Assembly (NCBI GenBank): GCA_023014335.1
Contig: JAECYW010000005.1
Location: 1,240,001 to 1,304,000 of the forward strand
DNA: 64,000 bases
Direction of reading: 5' to 3'
Source of the DNA: Galerina marginata
Lineage: Eukaryota; Basidiomycota; Agaricomycetes; Agaricales; Galerinaceae
In this document: piece after piece, positions 21,046-35,131 of the stretch
How positions within the stretch are numbered: the stretch's first letter is position 1
Layout of the letters: every line of letters begins with the position of its first letter
The notes under the pieces: generated by a model
What the model saw: the letters and a program-made list of their open reading frames with translations, nothing else
Databases searched by the model: none
Told to the model about the DNA's origin: nothing
Translations under genes and position numbers: made by a program

Positions 21046-24000
21046 AGGTATGCAAACCATGGGTAGAATGCCTAAGAAACGGAAGGCAGTTTGGGAACCT
21101 ACTTACAACCCAAGACCAACAAAACGATCCAAGGCAAGGTAAACAACTCTCCTAGACTTATTCTGACTGACAGTTCCACAGCAAGCAGGTTCAAGTCCGG
21201 AATCATTCGACGTCCGACTCTCCCTCGCTACTGCACAGGCGGACAGATCTGATGCATTAACATGTAAGCTTCAGAACATGGAAGGGGATGACTCTCTGAT
21301 CTTAGGCCAAACTTCTACAGCCCATGCAGCCAATGCCAATTCAGATCTCCAGGCAACAGCCCACTTCAGGTTCTGCAATTATTTTCCTTTTCGATTATAT
21401 GCTCATACCCCATAGTACCCTCACCGGCGCCCACGACTTTGTTTTCGAAGGATCAGTAAACCAAATTTTTGGCGATTATATAGTCATGGCGAGACCAAGC
21501 ATTGAGGGTGAGGGTTGTACCTCTAAACTTAGCAGCCCTACCTGAAGTCAACGTATGACCTTCAATACAGCTGGTCCTAGTAATTGTCAACCCATGCAGG
21601 GAATCGTTCAAGGCCGGCGAGCAGTATGTTCTGCTCTTGAATTTCGCCTCGTCTCTGACTCTCTCATAGCTTGACTACGAAGACCTTTCCATCCAGCAGG
21701 AGACTTGCAGTGGTCTCGGATATCGCATGCACCTTGGTCAAATCAGACAATCTGGGCGGGTTGTATCGGTGAAGGTTTACAGAGGTAGTCACGCTAAAAA
21801 GGTGAGTCTGAGGTCGACTGCACCAATGGTTGTCTGATCCTTTTGTTCAAGCGTTGCTCGGATACCGCCAAATTCTTGATCAAGCGGGGGGTGATGTAGT
21901 ATGACTTCTTATCCTTCATAACCTGATCTGATATATCCTTCGGCAGGCATCCAAATATTCCTCACTTAATAGCAGTCTCCGGTCTCAAATCCGAGACTCC
22001 ATTCCTTGTCTTCGACGGTGGTTCGTGTATTGTAAACTTCATAGTTATCGATTTTCAAGATAATCTGGAGCAGAATACGAGGACACCGCCGACAGGCTAC
22101 TCAGTTGGGTTCTCAAGAAGAAAACTAAACAAATTCTGACCTTGGGGCTACAAACGGTGCGTTGACTGGCTTGCAAAATATTATGATTTTTCTCACTCTG
22201 TTCAAGGTTATTGGTCTTTCCGTATGTACACGTTCGTATGTGTCTCCTTAAATGGACTGAAACCTTTTTAGTCGGGTTTAGATTATCTTCGAGAATTGAA
22301 CTACCCTTTTGCATCTGTGGGATTAGATGTGAGCCGAAATAATTGCACATTTTCTTGGTTGTCAATGAATGTTTTGTAGCATTTTGTGGTGTTGAGCTCA
22401 AAAGGAAAGATTGTCATCTCCTTTGACCCAGAAGAGCTAGAGCCAACCAGCGAACCCGACCGAGACCCAGGCCTACCCAACCACGGCCTTACAGATACGG
22501 CTCACGACTTTTTCCACAAACTGTGCCAAAGGGTGAATTTTTCATGTTGTTGCACTGAAGAATCGACTGACTGTTTGTCAGACATTCAACGACGCCTGTA
22601 AAGCGCATTACAAGAGTGAGTTTTCCGTCTTTCGTCTGGTCAAACTATCTCATTAAGGAGTCCAGGTCGACATAGTCAGCGTACTTATCATGATGAGTTC
22701 GACGACGATGCAGATGACCTGCTTGAGAACCGGTTTGAAGAATTTGACGATGGCTCGTCCTCGTCGACTGCTCCTGCGTCATCATCAGCGACAACGACAA
22801 GGCCGTCGCCACGATCGCATCAGTGTCCAAGTGGACGCCGGCAGGAATTGGTCTGGAAGCCTCTGCCCGCAGATACGGTCGCTCTCAAAGATATATCCCG
22901 CCAGTTCCAGAGCTTTTTAAATTTCCACCGCTCCTCGTCGGAACCTGTTTTAAATCATCGTCGCGGCCGTTACCCATTTAGAACATCACACCGCTGTCCA
23001 GGATACAGCCGCATCGAGGTGACTTTGACCACAGACATTTTGCGGAGCGCTATTGTCTCCCATTCCAGTCCTACACCAGGCGAAATTTGTCCTGTTTGCA
23101 AAGAAGTTGTCAAGGAAGAGGTCTTAAATTGTTCATGTGGCAATTTTGGTGAGCTGGGCTGCTTGTTTGCTTTTTTAAAGAAAAGACAGAGCCTTCACAC
23201 AGATGATGAGTCCATGCCCACTGTTCGATGCTCGACCTGCTTTGAGTGGCATCATCGGCCATGTGTTGGCGGTTTTGGCACGGAAAAATTTGTTTGTAGA
23301 CGCTGCAACGTGAGTGTTTATGCACCATTAAGCACCAGAACCTCTCCCTTGACCAGGCCCGCTCGCGCCAGATCCCGCAGTTCAGAATCCAGAGTCCAAC
23401 GGTTCCGCTGTATGCCCGCCAAGCTTCAAGAATGCAGGACCCTCAACAATCTTTCCATTTCTCCGCACCGCCTCACCTTCCCGCGCACCCACACTCGAGC
23501 CCTGCCGAACACGATTATGAAACACTCTATTCCAGTGGCTATGCTCCGGGTGTGCCTCAACACGCATCGGAACTCGATGCACATGACTGGAAGAAATTTT
23601 TCACTAATCTCGGATTCGGGGAAACGGCCGACCCCAACGGTCTGCCTGTTGACCAAAGCGCTAATGGCACGATCTATCCCGCCGGTGGTGCATATCAAAC
23701 TACAGGTGCCTTGGGGCGAACAGTGCTCCCTCCTCTTGCTGACAGTTTTCCAACCTCACGTTTTCCAGGTCTGTTTTTTATATAGTGTTAGAGATCAACG
23801 CACTCAATTCACTACTTTATCCGTGTATAGTGCCCGCTAGTTATTCTAACCCTTATACCCAACCGCGTTCAGCTCCAAACAAGCTTGGCTATGACCTGAA
23901 TCCACAAGCCCTGTACGGTACATATCAAACTACAGGCGCCTGTAAGTAGACGGTCATATTCCGATACCTATTGGACCCTTTGATTTCATTCATCTCTTTC

Positions 24001-24650
24001 CAGCACCGCAATTTCCGACTGGATTTCCTAACTATGAAATGCAACATGAACGATACTCTCCCCAAGCGTCGTTTCCCGCATACGTTTCCCGATCATCGAC
24101 TCCTAACATGATTAACCCCACAGATTCACGCAGGCTACCACCTTTGACAACGTTGTCTACTCCTCCCATTGGGAGATGGCAACAGCCTTCATTTATTCCA
24201 CAACCCACGGGCTTTCCTGGTAATTCTATTCGATCCCCAGCGGCGTCGTACCCGCCAGCATACGTCGCATACTCCAGCGCAAATCAGGCTAATGCTTATT
24301 CCTATCATATGCAACCTCACGATAAAATAACATCTATGAACCCCCAAGGCCATGGCGGCATGTTTGAAGACGTCCCCCGACTCGACCCGCGTTTCTCTTC
24401 TGGCTATGCTCCGGGTGTGCCTCAAGTGCACGCATCGGAACTCGATGCACATGCCTGGAAGAATTTGTGCATCGAACTCGGATTCGGGGAAACAGTCGAC
24501 CCCATCGGTCTGCCTGGCACGATTCCAAGTGTAAGGCCGATGCCGCGGTAGTATAGGTACACAGAGCACCCAGACCAACAACATTCGCTTTCAAATCCTC
24601 ATCACGATATGGGTCAAATGCTTTACCAATATGCCATGCACCCCACATAA
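21046..24650 (+). CDS. Kinase-like domain plus PHD-finger protein (start uncertain)
   Basis: Many short exons. A possible first exon begins at 21046 and carries MPKKRKAV, a nuclear-localisation-type run, but its join to the next exon is unresolved. A stretch THDFVFEGSVNQIFGDY-like (near 21440) is typical of mushroom multidomain proteins. A kinase-like fold follows: LDYEDLSIQQETCSGLGYRM, VSVKVYRGSHAKK, HPNIPHLIAVSG, TPFLVFDGG, GLSSGLDYLRELNYPF. The catalytic HRD and DFG are not apparent. After this comes a PHD finger, CPVCKEV, NCSCGNF (intron), VRCSTCFEWHHRPCVGG and FVCRRC. The C-terminus is Pro/Ser/Gln-rich with a duplicated block, SGYAPGVPQHASELDAHDWK (from 23531) and a second copy (from 24400). 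The last exon probably ends HDMGQMLYQYAMHPT at 24650; a stop at 24551 is possible if the final intron is not used. Confidence 0.6.
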
Positions 24651-24777
24651 GTACGGACATTGAAACCTCCGAGTCTCCGACTCGCTTTCTTTCTTTCTCT
24701 TGTGCTGTTGTATATCTACTCCTGATGGTGTAATTTGCTTTGTACGACCTCGTGGATGTAATTTTGTACTTGGCTAT

Positions 24778-25850
24778 TTAGAATTCTACTGTCCAGTAAA
24801 AATTCCAATGCGCTATATTTATTAAATTACGAATCCTTGCCGATAGGAAGATAATGGTGGTCCACCCAACAGCTGCTGCAATGCGAGGGATATAGTCCGT
24901 ATGAGTTGGACACCATCTACACGGAAGTCGAAAGATGAGGTCAGTCGTCTTGTGAAGAAGAAACTAAACATACCGGAAGAGTTGGCTTCCTTCTACAAAA
25001 GTGTTACCAGTTAATTTTGGGGAGCTTCTTCTGAGGTCCGAGATGTCCCATATGGCGACTTGATGACCACATAAACCCACAAGACATAAGCTAGCAGAAA
25101 AGGACTACAAATAATAAAGGAAAACCTACACCTCTATGGAATCAGTCCTCCAGTCCACTGATGCAGACCACTGCTTGATTGCCCCCATACACGACTTTGA
25201 TAACGCAGAAGGTTCGATGAGCTCAACAAGACTTGAATGGCGCAGGACGCCGTCGTCTCCATCTTCCGGATCCGAACGCAGTCTGTCAAAAAATACGGAC
25301 CCGCGGCAATCTGATACCAGAAATTCCTTGCTCCTTCCGGGATGAGACGAATGGAGGTCAGCGAATGTGGGAAGGGTATCACGTATGTCGTCGGTTGTGG
25401 CCTTGAGGAAGGTAAAAGGTCCTATGGACCAGTGGGCGACGATGGGGTGGAAGGAATGTCGGCAGTTGGGTGGAGATCCCAGACCATGAACATCTTGTCA
25501 TCTACAGCAATCAAGGTTTAGCACAGAGTGAATGCGGTATATCTGTGAGTGCACTAACCCGACACGGTCGCGACATAGCGCGCCAAGTCGTCCCACCCGC
25601 CACAGAAGACCATGTCATTCACCCTGCCATGAGCAGGCGGAGGCCAAAGCCTGCACGGGCAGCGACGAGCCGTTGTTGGATGAGCAGGAACCAACACGGG
25701 GTTGGCCAGACGACTCTCCATAGGTCGTTGGACGAGGGAGATGTGGTACGCCATGTCCATACAAAAGAGGTTATACGCTCTCCTATGTGGAATGTCGCGA
25801 GAAGACGACAGTCTGTGTCGGTCTGTGGACTTCGGAGTAAGCCTCAGGTC
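24778..25850 (-). pseudogene. WD40-repeat protein gene, frameshifted
   Basis: Clear WD-repeat coding on the minus strand: HGRVNDMVFCGG, LARYVATVS, then across an intron DDKMFMVWDLHPTADIPSTP. Near 25424 the frame is lost: a stop (TAG) follows SSPTGP, while the adjacent frame continues GPFTFLKATTDDIRDTLP with no usable intron between. Downstream joins are intact (SIEV|LCLVGLCGHQVAIWDIS, then LFR|WCPTHTDYIPR). The end, IPRIAAAVGWTTIIF, follows abruptly and may hide an internal deletion. No good start is visible: the 5' end abuts the duplicated mL41 fragment. It resembles a Nup37-type WD protein, but that is not secure. Confidence 0.65.
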
Positions 25851-25859
25851 TCTACGAAA

Positions 25860-26063
25860 AAACGTTCAACAAACAGTCAAGGAAGGGCCAGCTAGGGCCA
25901 GACCAGACTTACTCACCTCGTCATCACTTGGTACCCGGTTGCACAACCTCAGCCTCTTCCTCTCAAACAGCGACGCAAGTCTGCCCAAATCCCTGCCACC
26001 ACGCTCTGCAATAAGCTTACACGCCACCGTCGAGTAATGATTGGGAATCAGGTCTGAACCCAA
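25860..26063 (-). pseudogene. Duplicated 3' fragment of the mL41 gene
   Basis: The minus strand reads PNHYSTVACKLIAERGGRD, then LASLFERKR, paralleling PNPYSTDVAVKADRPVAGR and AASLFERK of the intact mL41 gene. The similarity continues past the mL41 stop into its 3' flank (SDDEVSKSGLAL against SNDEVGESGLAL, and the shared plus-strand text TTCAACAAACAGTCAA). The stop codon of the source is changed here, so this is a non-functional partial copy separated from the source by about 280 AT-rich bases. Confidence 0.8.
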
Positions 26064-26437
26064 CGGCTAGAAACTGTTTCTCCTTCGACCAAGAAGTACC
26101 ATCAGATATTTTTACCAGAACCCAGAGATCTATAGGGATTCAGTTACTGGTTGTCGGGAAGTTCCTTGCATCTGTGCTCCTTCCTAGGGTTTTGTTGCGT
26201 TTTTGGCAAATTTCTATCAATTATTCCAGTCATCGAACTAAACGATGAATATAAATTATGCTATAGCTTCAACAGTAAACCGAAAGCTTTTAATATGGTA
26301 CTTCTGAACGTCTTCCTTGTTTCAATTACCCATACCACCTAAGAAAAACCATTCAACAAACAGTCAAATAAGGGCCAGACCAGACTCACCTACCTCGTCA
26401 TTGCTTACCCCCCTGATTGCACCTCCAGCTCCCTCAC

Positions 26438-27094
26438 CTACTTTCTCTCAAACAACGACGCCGCCCTGCTCCACGCACCACCAGCACGACCCGCAACAGG
26501 CCTATCCGCCTTGACCGCCACATCCGTCGAATAAGGATTGGGCATCAAGCCCAGCCGTATCCTCGCAGCCAACCACGCCGGCTGAGCCGCGACGTTCGTC
26601 GTCGGCGCCTCGGGGTTCTCGAGCGCGTAGGCGTATTCGCGCGAGACGCGGAGGAAGTGTTCCGGGGTTAGTCCGCCGACTTTGCGGAATTTGCTGAAGA
26701 CGGCGGATTCTTGGTCTGGTGTTAGTTTGGTGCCCATTGCTACGTATGGTTTTAGCTGAGGGATGGAGAATAGAAGTTGAGTAGGTTGTGCGATGGAGTG
26801 AAGGAAGGAAGACGCACAGGACTGGAATTGATCTCGTCTATAGAGGGCGCGACGTACACTCGCACTTTCTCGTCTAGAAGACGGTATTTCGCCTTTCCGC
26901 GGACGACATGTTGACCGGGTGCGCCAGTCCGTCTGCTACCAGGCAGAAAAGCCTGTCTCGTCCCTACAGTGGTTCAGTCCTACTCCAAGCAGAAACAAGA
27001 ACAAAAACACACCCTTATAAAAGTCTTTATTCCCCCTCTTCGGCGTCAGAGGCGCCCTAGAGGCCTTTGAGAGCCGGACAGCAGTTGGGATCAT
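26438..27094 (-). CDS. MRPL27: Mitochondrial large-subunit ribosomal protein mL41
   Basis: Three exons, the first 27094-27013. The start MIPTAVRLSKASRAPLTPKR leads into GNKDFYKGTRQAFLPGSRRT, GAPGQHVVRGKAKYRLLDEK and VRVYVAPSIDEINSSPLKPY, the conserved core of mL41 (yeast MRPL27). The C-terminal extension KLTPDQESAVFSKFRKVGGL to AASLFERK is longer than in animals, as usual in fungi. The basic, acid-free N-terminus fits mitochondrial import. It is divergent from arginyl-tRNA synthetase, sharing 267 bases of promoter, so two translation genes are paired. Confidence 0.92.
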
Positions 27095-27361
27095 GGATCG
27101 GGTGGACTATGCACCACGGTGGTCAACACACAAAATTCACAAACGCCAAAAATAGATTCCCACGACATCATGACTCGACACTAATTTTTTCTACAAGGAC
27201 AGATCTTATCGATTTTTGCAATTCTGGCCCTTCTCTCGCTCCTTCCACGCTCTCCTGTACTATATTCCCTCCGCCATATCCCTTCCCCCTTTTTTTCGAC
27301 GAAATTTACCCAGCGGATACCGAGGCCAAACGTAGTTTATAACCCCGGAACGATTGCTCGG

Positions 27362-29401
27362 ATGTCGTCGACGACAACAGCAGAGCCGACTGCAATGCCT
27401 CCTTTACCTGTTGTGAAAGACACGGACCCCTCAAAAGCTGCCTTGGACTCGTTCAGGATAGCCATCGCGAAACGGCTGTCCGAGACCCTGCCGCTGACGC
27501 TTGACCAGGCGTTCGCAGGTGTGGACTTTGGGAAGAAGGGCGAGGACTTTACCGTTGCGCTGCCTAGGTTCAGACTGCCCGGCAAGGTCGATGAGATAGC
27601 AGCCAAAGTTATAAACGATGTGCGTTCTCTCTCTCCCCATATTCCAAAAAAATCCCTTCCTAATCAATCACCAGTTCCAATCCGACGAATGGATCGAGGC
27701 CATCGTCGCCGACAAATCATTCCTCCACTTCCGCGTCAACACGACGAGCATGATCCGCGCCGTGCTCACCCAAGTCGACGCCCTCACGCACGCCACCGCC
27801 TCCGGCGAGCCCGAGTACGGCACGAACGACATGGGTAAAGGCAAGAAAGTCGTCATCGAGTACTCCTCGCCGAACATCGCCAAGTCCTTCCACGTCGGCC
27901 ACCTCCGGAGCACCATCATCGGCGCCTTCCTCGCGAACCTGTACAAGGCGTGCGGGTGGGAGGTCACGTCGCTGAACTACCTTGGCGATTGGGGTACTCA
28001 GGTGTGTTGAGCCGTGTATCCCTTTGGTCTCGAATTTTTATTAAACATATGTGTACTTGTAGTTCGGCCTGATCGCCACAGGCTACGAAAAATACGGCTC
28101 CCAAGAAGCCCTCGAAAAAGACGCCATCAAACACCTCTTCGACGTCTACGTCCAAGTCAACAAAGACGCCGAGGCAGACGAGAACGTGCGTCTCGAGGCG
28201 AAGCAGTGGTTCAAGCGCATGGAGGACGGCGACGAGACCGCTCTCAAGAACTGGCGCGTCTGGCGGGAGATGAGCGTGAAGAAGTACGAGGGCGAGTACG
28301 CGCGGCTGAATGTGAAGTTTGATGTGTATACGGGGGAGAGCAAGGTCAGTAAGGAGGCGATGGATGGTGCGTTTAAGAAGCTTGAGGAGATGGGGCTGAT
28401 TGTGGAGGAGGCGGATGGTGCGAAGCGGGTGGATCTGCAGAAGTACAAGCTCGACAAGCCAATTGTCCGAAAAAAAGGTACGTCTCTCACTCTATCTCGA
28501 CTATCATTCGCTAACACCCCCACAGACGGCACCTCCATCTACCTAACCCGCGACATCGGCGCCGCAATCGAGCGCTACTCCCAATACAAATTCGACAAAA
28601 TGATCTACGTCGTCTCATCCCAACAAGACCTGCACCTCTCCCAATTCTTCAAAGTGCTCGAGCTAATGGGGTTCCCCTGGGCCAAGTCGCTCGTGCACAT
28701 CAACTACGGCCTCGTCCTGGGGATGAGCACGCGCAAGGGGACGGTCGTGTTTTTGGACGAGATTATTAAGGAGGCGGGGAACGTGATGCATGAGCAGATG
28801 ATGAAGAATGAGGAGAAGTATAGGGCTGTTGTGGATCCGGAGGAGACGAGTTTGGAGATTGGGATTACGGGGGTGAAGATTCAGGATATGGCTGCTAAAC
28901 GGTATGCTCTTTCCATTCTATCGTCCATCCATTCATTTCTAACTGATTTAAATCTTTCACAGAATCAACAACTACACATTCAACTGGGACCGCATGAAAT
29001 CCTTCGAAGGCGACACCGGACCCTACCTCCAATACGCACACGTCCGCCTCGCCTCCATCGCGCGCAAAAACCCCCACCTCCTCCCGCTCCCCCCAACCCC
29101 CCAACTCACCCCCTCCCTCGCCCTCCTCTCCCAATACGCACACGCGCGGGACATCGCGTTTCTCCTGGGCACGTACCCCGACGTCGTCAAGGTCGCGGTG
29201 AAGACGCATGAGCCGAGCGGGGTGGTGACGTTTGCGTTTCGGCTGGCGCATGCGATTTCGAGTGCGTGGGATACGGTTGTGGTTAAAGGGGAGGAGGATT
29301 TGGAGAGGGCGCGGGCGAAGTTGTTTTTGTATGAGTGTGCGAGGGAGGTGTTGGCGGCTGCGATGAGGTTGTTGAGTATTAAGCCTTTGGAGAGGATGTG
29401 A
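27362..29401 (+). CDS. Arginyl-tRNA synthetase, cytosolic type
   Basis: Five exons: 27362-27619, 27675-28001, 28063-28477, 28526-28901, 28963-29401. Class Ia synthetase charging tRNA-Arg. The N-terminal additional domain is followed by the signature [20 protein letters not shown] (HIGH motif as HVGH), then [12 protein letters not shown]. The KMSKS equivalent is in [33 protein letters not shown] and [20 protein letters not shown] follow, and a helical anticodon-binding domain ends SIKPLERM. Length about 600 residues is normal. No mitochondrial presequence is evident, though fungi often use one gene for both compartments. The coding region is GC-rich, with strong third-position C in conserved parts. 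Confidence 0.96.
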
Positions 29402-29808
29402 GGGGTCGATGGGGTCTGCAAGAAGAGTTTATTTTGAATGTATTACTAGGGCCGTTATTTTAGAGCTATGCGACAAATTTAATGCATTATTCGGAAACAA
29501 TGAACACCTCGTTCTAGGTACCCGACCGACAAATCAAAATATTTTAGATGGATGCCCCTCATCCTCTATTAGCCTTTAGCAATATGAAAGGGCATTTGTA
29601 AAGGCGCTGTCGGTTAAGAAACCAAAACTGGTTCGTAGACTGCTTCATCTCTCGACCTGAAGTGTCGTAACCCAACTCAGTCCCACCAGGAACTGTTGCG
29701 ACAGTGAATACTGGACATAGGGTGTCGAAATCAGGCTGGACGGAAGGGAGTGCATGTGTTCGCAAGTGGCCAGATGGGCGTCGAACAGTCGGCCAGCTCG
29801 GGTCGAAG
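29402..29808. other. Intergenic between convergent genes
   Basis: Three-prime flanks of arginyl-tRNA synthetase and COX16. No feature seen. Confidence 0.6.
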
Positions 29809-30300
29809 TCATCTGGACCCTGATTCGTTTTTCGGAGTCGGCTCAGTGGGAGGTACACCCCATTCTGGTAGGCCCTTGGGTCGAGGAACGCGTTTCTGGT
29901 CCCAGTCTTCATTCGATCCAGCGCTCAGCCGCTATAAAACAGAGACAGCCAGCATAAGAAAGGAGTCTAATCCAGAAAGGCGCAGAAACCGACGCACGAA
30001 GTATTCCTCCCTGATATCGAACTTTTTCCTGTTCTTGTCCAGCTTGAGCTCCTGCTCCTTCGAAACCTACAGTTTTAAACGACGTTACAAGGGATAAAAT
30101 TCGAAAGCCAAGACAGCGGCACGTACATGCTTCACTTTCTGATCGTGCAGGTCGTACCGTGTTTGCGTGAACGTGGTCAGTCCGAACGACGCAGCCACCA
30201 TGAGCAGAACGAAGGGAACGCCGAAAAGGCCGGGGTGCTTCCTGACGAGCCGGTTGACGGAACTTGGTGGACGCGTAGTGCGGGCGGGGAAGACTGCCAT
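29809..30300 (-). CDS. COX16: Cytochrome c oxidase assembly protein COX16
   Basis: Three exons: 30300-30127, 30066-29998, 29931-29809 (366 nt, 121 residues). Single-pass inner-membrane protein needed for copper-site assembly of COX2 and COX1. Seen: RLVRKHPGLFGVPFVLLMVA, SFGLTTFTQTRYDLHDQKVK, EQELKLDKNRKKFDIREEYF, and DWDQKRVPRPKGLPEW near the C-terminus, all hallmarks of the family. The short basic N-terminus before the membrane segment fits mitochondrial sorting. It is head to head with adenylosuccinate synthetase (243 bases between starts). Confidence 0.95.
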
Positions 30301-30543
30301 TTGGCCTGGCAGTAGGAAGTCAGAGTGGTCGTTCCCGAACGGGACACCCATTCGGCGGAGTTTCATTCGGCACAAACGGCCGATCGAACTGATTTCACAA
30401 TCACGAAACAAAAGATAAAATGACTCTCCTTCCTACTTTTCCGGGCGCACCTCTCTTCAAATTTCCGAATATCCAAACCATACGCGACCGGCGCTTACGA
30501 CACCAGCCGTATAACCCAACATAGCACCAGTGAAGCCTGGGCG

Positions 30544-32381
<1,838 letters not shown>

Positions 32382-32544
32382 GCGTGATGGTTTATCTGGT
32401 GTAAATTATCTTTGGGAGGGTCATTTATGTCTAACTTAGATGAAATATTATATAGGTTTTGGTTGATACAACACGGGGAAATTAGGTGTCTACTCATCGC
32501 AAAATTGGAGACTAGAAATTGGAGAGGCAAAAAATAACGCGATC

Positions 32545-33550
32545 CTAATACGCAATACTAACTTGCTTGTTCCCATACTCATCCCAATGGTTCGTCACAG
32601 CATCGAAGATAAAATGCGCAACATCCTTCCTCGACACCGACCACCCACTAACCTCTCCTTCCCCAGTCCGATACGGCGTCTTCTTCTTCCCCGAGTCCGC
32701 CACACACTCCCCATCAGTCAACGCCGCCGGGCGGAGCACCATCGCATTCTTCAGCGTCCCCGGCTTAGGCAGCCCCTCCCTCTCCTTCCACCCCGCGCCA
32801 ATGATCTCCTCGCCCGGCTCGCCGTCCCCCGCGTTCCACTCCCACCCCGCACAGTGGTATATCGCGCGCTCCATGCCGAGCTTGTCCCGCAGCGGGTGCT
32901 GGATGAGGTACCCGTAGAGCGGCTTGAGCAGGAACGGGACCTTGGCGCGCGAGGAGCGAGAGACGCCCGAGGTGGAGAGGGCGATGATCTTTGGGGAAGG
33001 CGCGTCGTCGGTTGGTGAGGGCATCGTGCAGAGGACGTTGAGCAGGCATTGGGTGACGAGGTTGCCGGGCGTGATGATGAACCCTTGTGTGAGCTGAAAC
33101 TTGGGGTTTCCGGCTGGGTTGGATGAAAGAAAAGAAATATTATTTTATTGGTGAGTACGATGTGCCGTGGATCTGGATTTGGGGTTAGGGGAAGACTCGG
33201 ACGTACTGAATCCGACGGTGAATAACACCAGGTCTACAGGCGCGTCTTTGGCCGCTTCGGCCCATAGACTGCGCACGTCCTCGATAACGAGCGCGTCTCC
33301 TTTGATCAGGCGGGCTTTTCCTGATTTAACGTGTTTCTGGATGGCTTCGTCGTTGTCGAAGGTTGCCGGTGATCGTAGGAGAAAGGTGGCAGTCGCACCG
33401 GCGTCTACGAACCCAAGAGGAGGTCATTAGCCCCTGCAGTCCAAACACAAAGTCACAGTGCCAGTGAACGCGAGGCTTACCGAGGAACCTGAGGGCAGCG
33501 TCGTGTCCGATATGGCGAGACCCTCCGATGACGAGAATATTTTGCGCCAT
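32545..33550 (-). CDS. NAD(P)-binding Rossmann-fold protein (NmrA/atypical SDR-like)
   Basis: Three exons or more. The N-terminus MAQNILVIGGSRHIGHDAAL is a GxxxxxG dinucleotide-binding motif, followed across an intron by DAGATATFLLRSPATFDNDE. Later segments: VDLVLFTVGF, KIIALSTSGVSRSSRAKVPF, IYHCAGWEW, MVLRPAALTDGE and WSVSRKDVAHFIFDAVTNHW. This is the layout of atypical SDR proteins that resemble NmrA and isoflavone-reductase-type enzymes, about 290 residues. The classical YxxxK is not evident, so catalytic activity and substrate are unknown. Confidence 0.85.
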
Positions 33551-35131
33551 TTATTTTTAGATGGTTGGGCTGGATGGAGCTTGATTGAACTGGCAAGTAG
33601 ACGGTGTTTAAGTACCCACAGCTGGCAGTGGTGGGACTTGGATGCGATGAGGACTCGGATGCGATGTAAGAGGCAAGCGCCACCAACAGTCTCCTTTATA
33701 TGCGGCCATGAGGACATTTGATAACGATCGTGTCCGGAGAGCGCGTATTCCCTTACATGCCGCTTTTTGGAGATATGCCATTGGAGAGTACGTTTCTCGA
33801 CCGGCTGGTTATTTTTGATCCACTACGACTACGCCTGACGATGAGCCACGTTGGGCGATCGATGATTTTTAGGTCGTTGACGTTGGTAGACACAGAGCGC
33901 TCATGCTGCGCAGACTGTATCGCCTGAGGTAGCTCTGCGCATGTGCGCTGCGTCTGCGTCGCGTGTTCCAATCCTTCCTTCCAGTGTAGCCGGGAAACCT
34001 CGCACTCCGCCTCTGGCGGCAGAGCACTGTCATAGCTTCCAGGAACTTGCAATTGTTTGAGACCGATTTAGTGCCCATCAGTGATCAAGCGATTTTAGTT
34101 TGCACGGGTTTCTCAGCCAGAAAAACCGCCAAAAACCTTGGAACCTGGAAATTTGGGAACCTATGTCCCCATTTCAGGAAACCTGTCCCTGACAACTCGC
34201 ACCGATTATTCCAGCCCTTTCCAACCCCAACTCGACTCTTTTCTAAATGTAGTATAATTTCCCTTTCTGGGTTTTTCAGGTTTCCGGAGACCCAGAAAGC
34301 GAAGAAAACCGGAAACTAAATTGCCGTTTTTGCTGATGTGTGTGGAACGCAGTACGAGGCAGTACCGGTGTTGAATATTACAAGCGCCGATGCATGGGTG
34401 AAGCGGCCGCCTCTTAGGTTAAGCGACTGACTTGGCGCGGTCGCGCCGCAGTGCGCCGCGCGCTCTCTACTTTTTATGTGTTTCGGTCTGATCAACTATC
34501 TCTTTATCTGATTTACTTATAGTCGACATTGCGACACCGTACTCCCTCAATCCGTTATATGTAACGGACTGAGTTATCTTCCAATAACTAGTGAATACTT
34601 AGTCTGAATCTCCAGCACTAGTACTAATACATCGATCGTAGTTCTTGCCTGTGAATGTGATTCACAAAATAGCTGCAGTAAGTCTATGTACCCCGTTCTG
34701 TGGATGAATGAATTGCCTGTGGTTACGAGACTCACAACTGCGATTTTGTTTACGACCCACGGTATTACTGAGTTTTTCAGCGCAAAATGGAAACGAACAC
34801 AAGATTTAAATTCTGAGCAATCTAACCGACACCCAATTTGTGTGGTGAACGACAACGCGTAGAATTCTAGGCAAGGCTTAATTAATGTACCAGCCTACAT
34901 CCATTGCTTCCTTTATCAAAAATGCATGCCGGTCCTCTGGATCAAAGGAAATTCAAATATTTGCCTCTGTGGTGCCTCTGACTCGTGCCTTGGGTATATC
35001 ATGCAGAACTAAGGTTCCTTTTCATGCCAGGAGTGGACGCCGAAATTTGTCAAGGATTCCCCAGCAAGCATAGTCAGGAATACAGCTACATAGAGGTAAA
35101 AATTGCCAACATATGTTACATAGAGACTAAA
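33551..35131. other. Gene-poor AT-rich stretch
   Basis: I see no gene. A short inverted repeat, TCCGTTA-TATG-TAACGGA, lies at about 34549-34566. The flanking text shows no terminal repeats or transposase. Confidence 0.5.
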
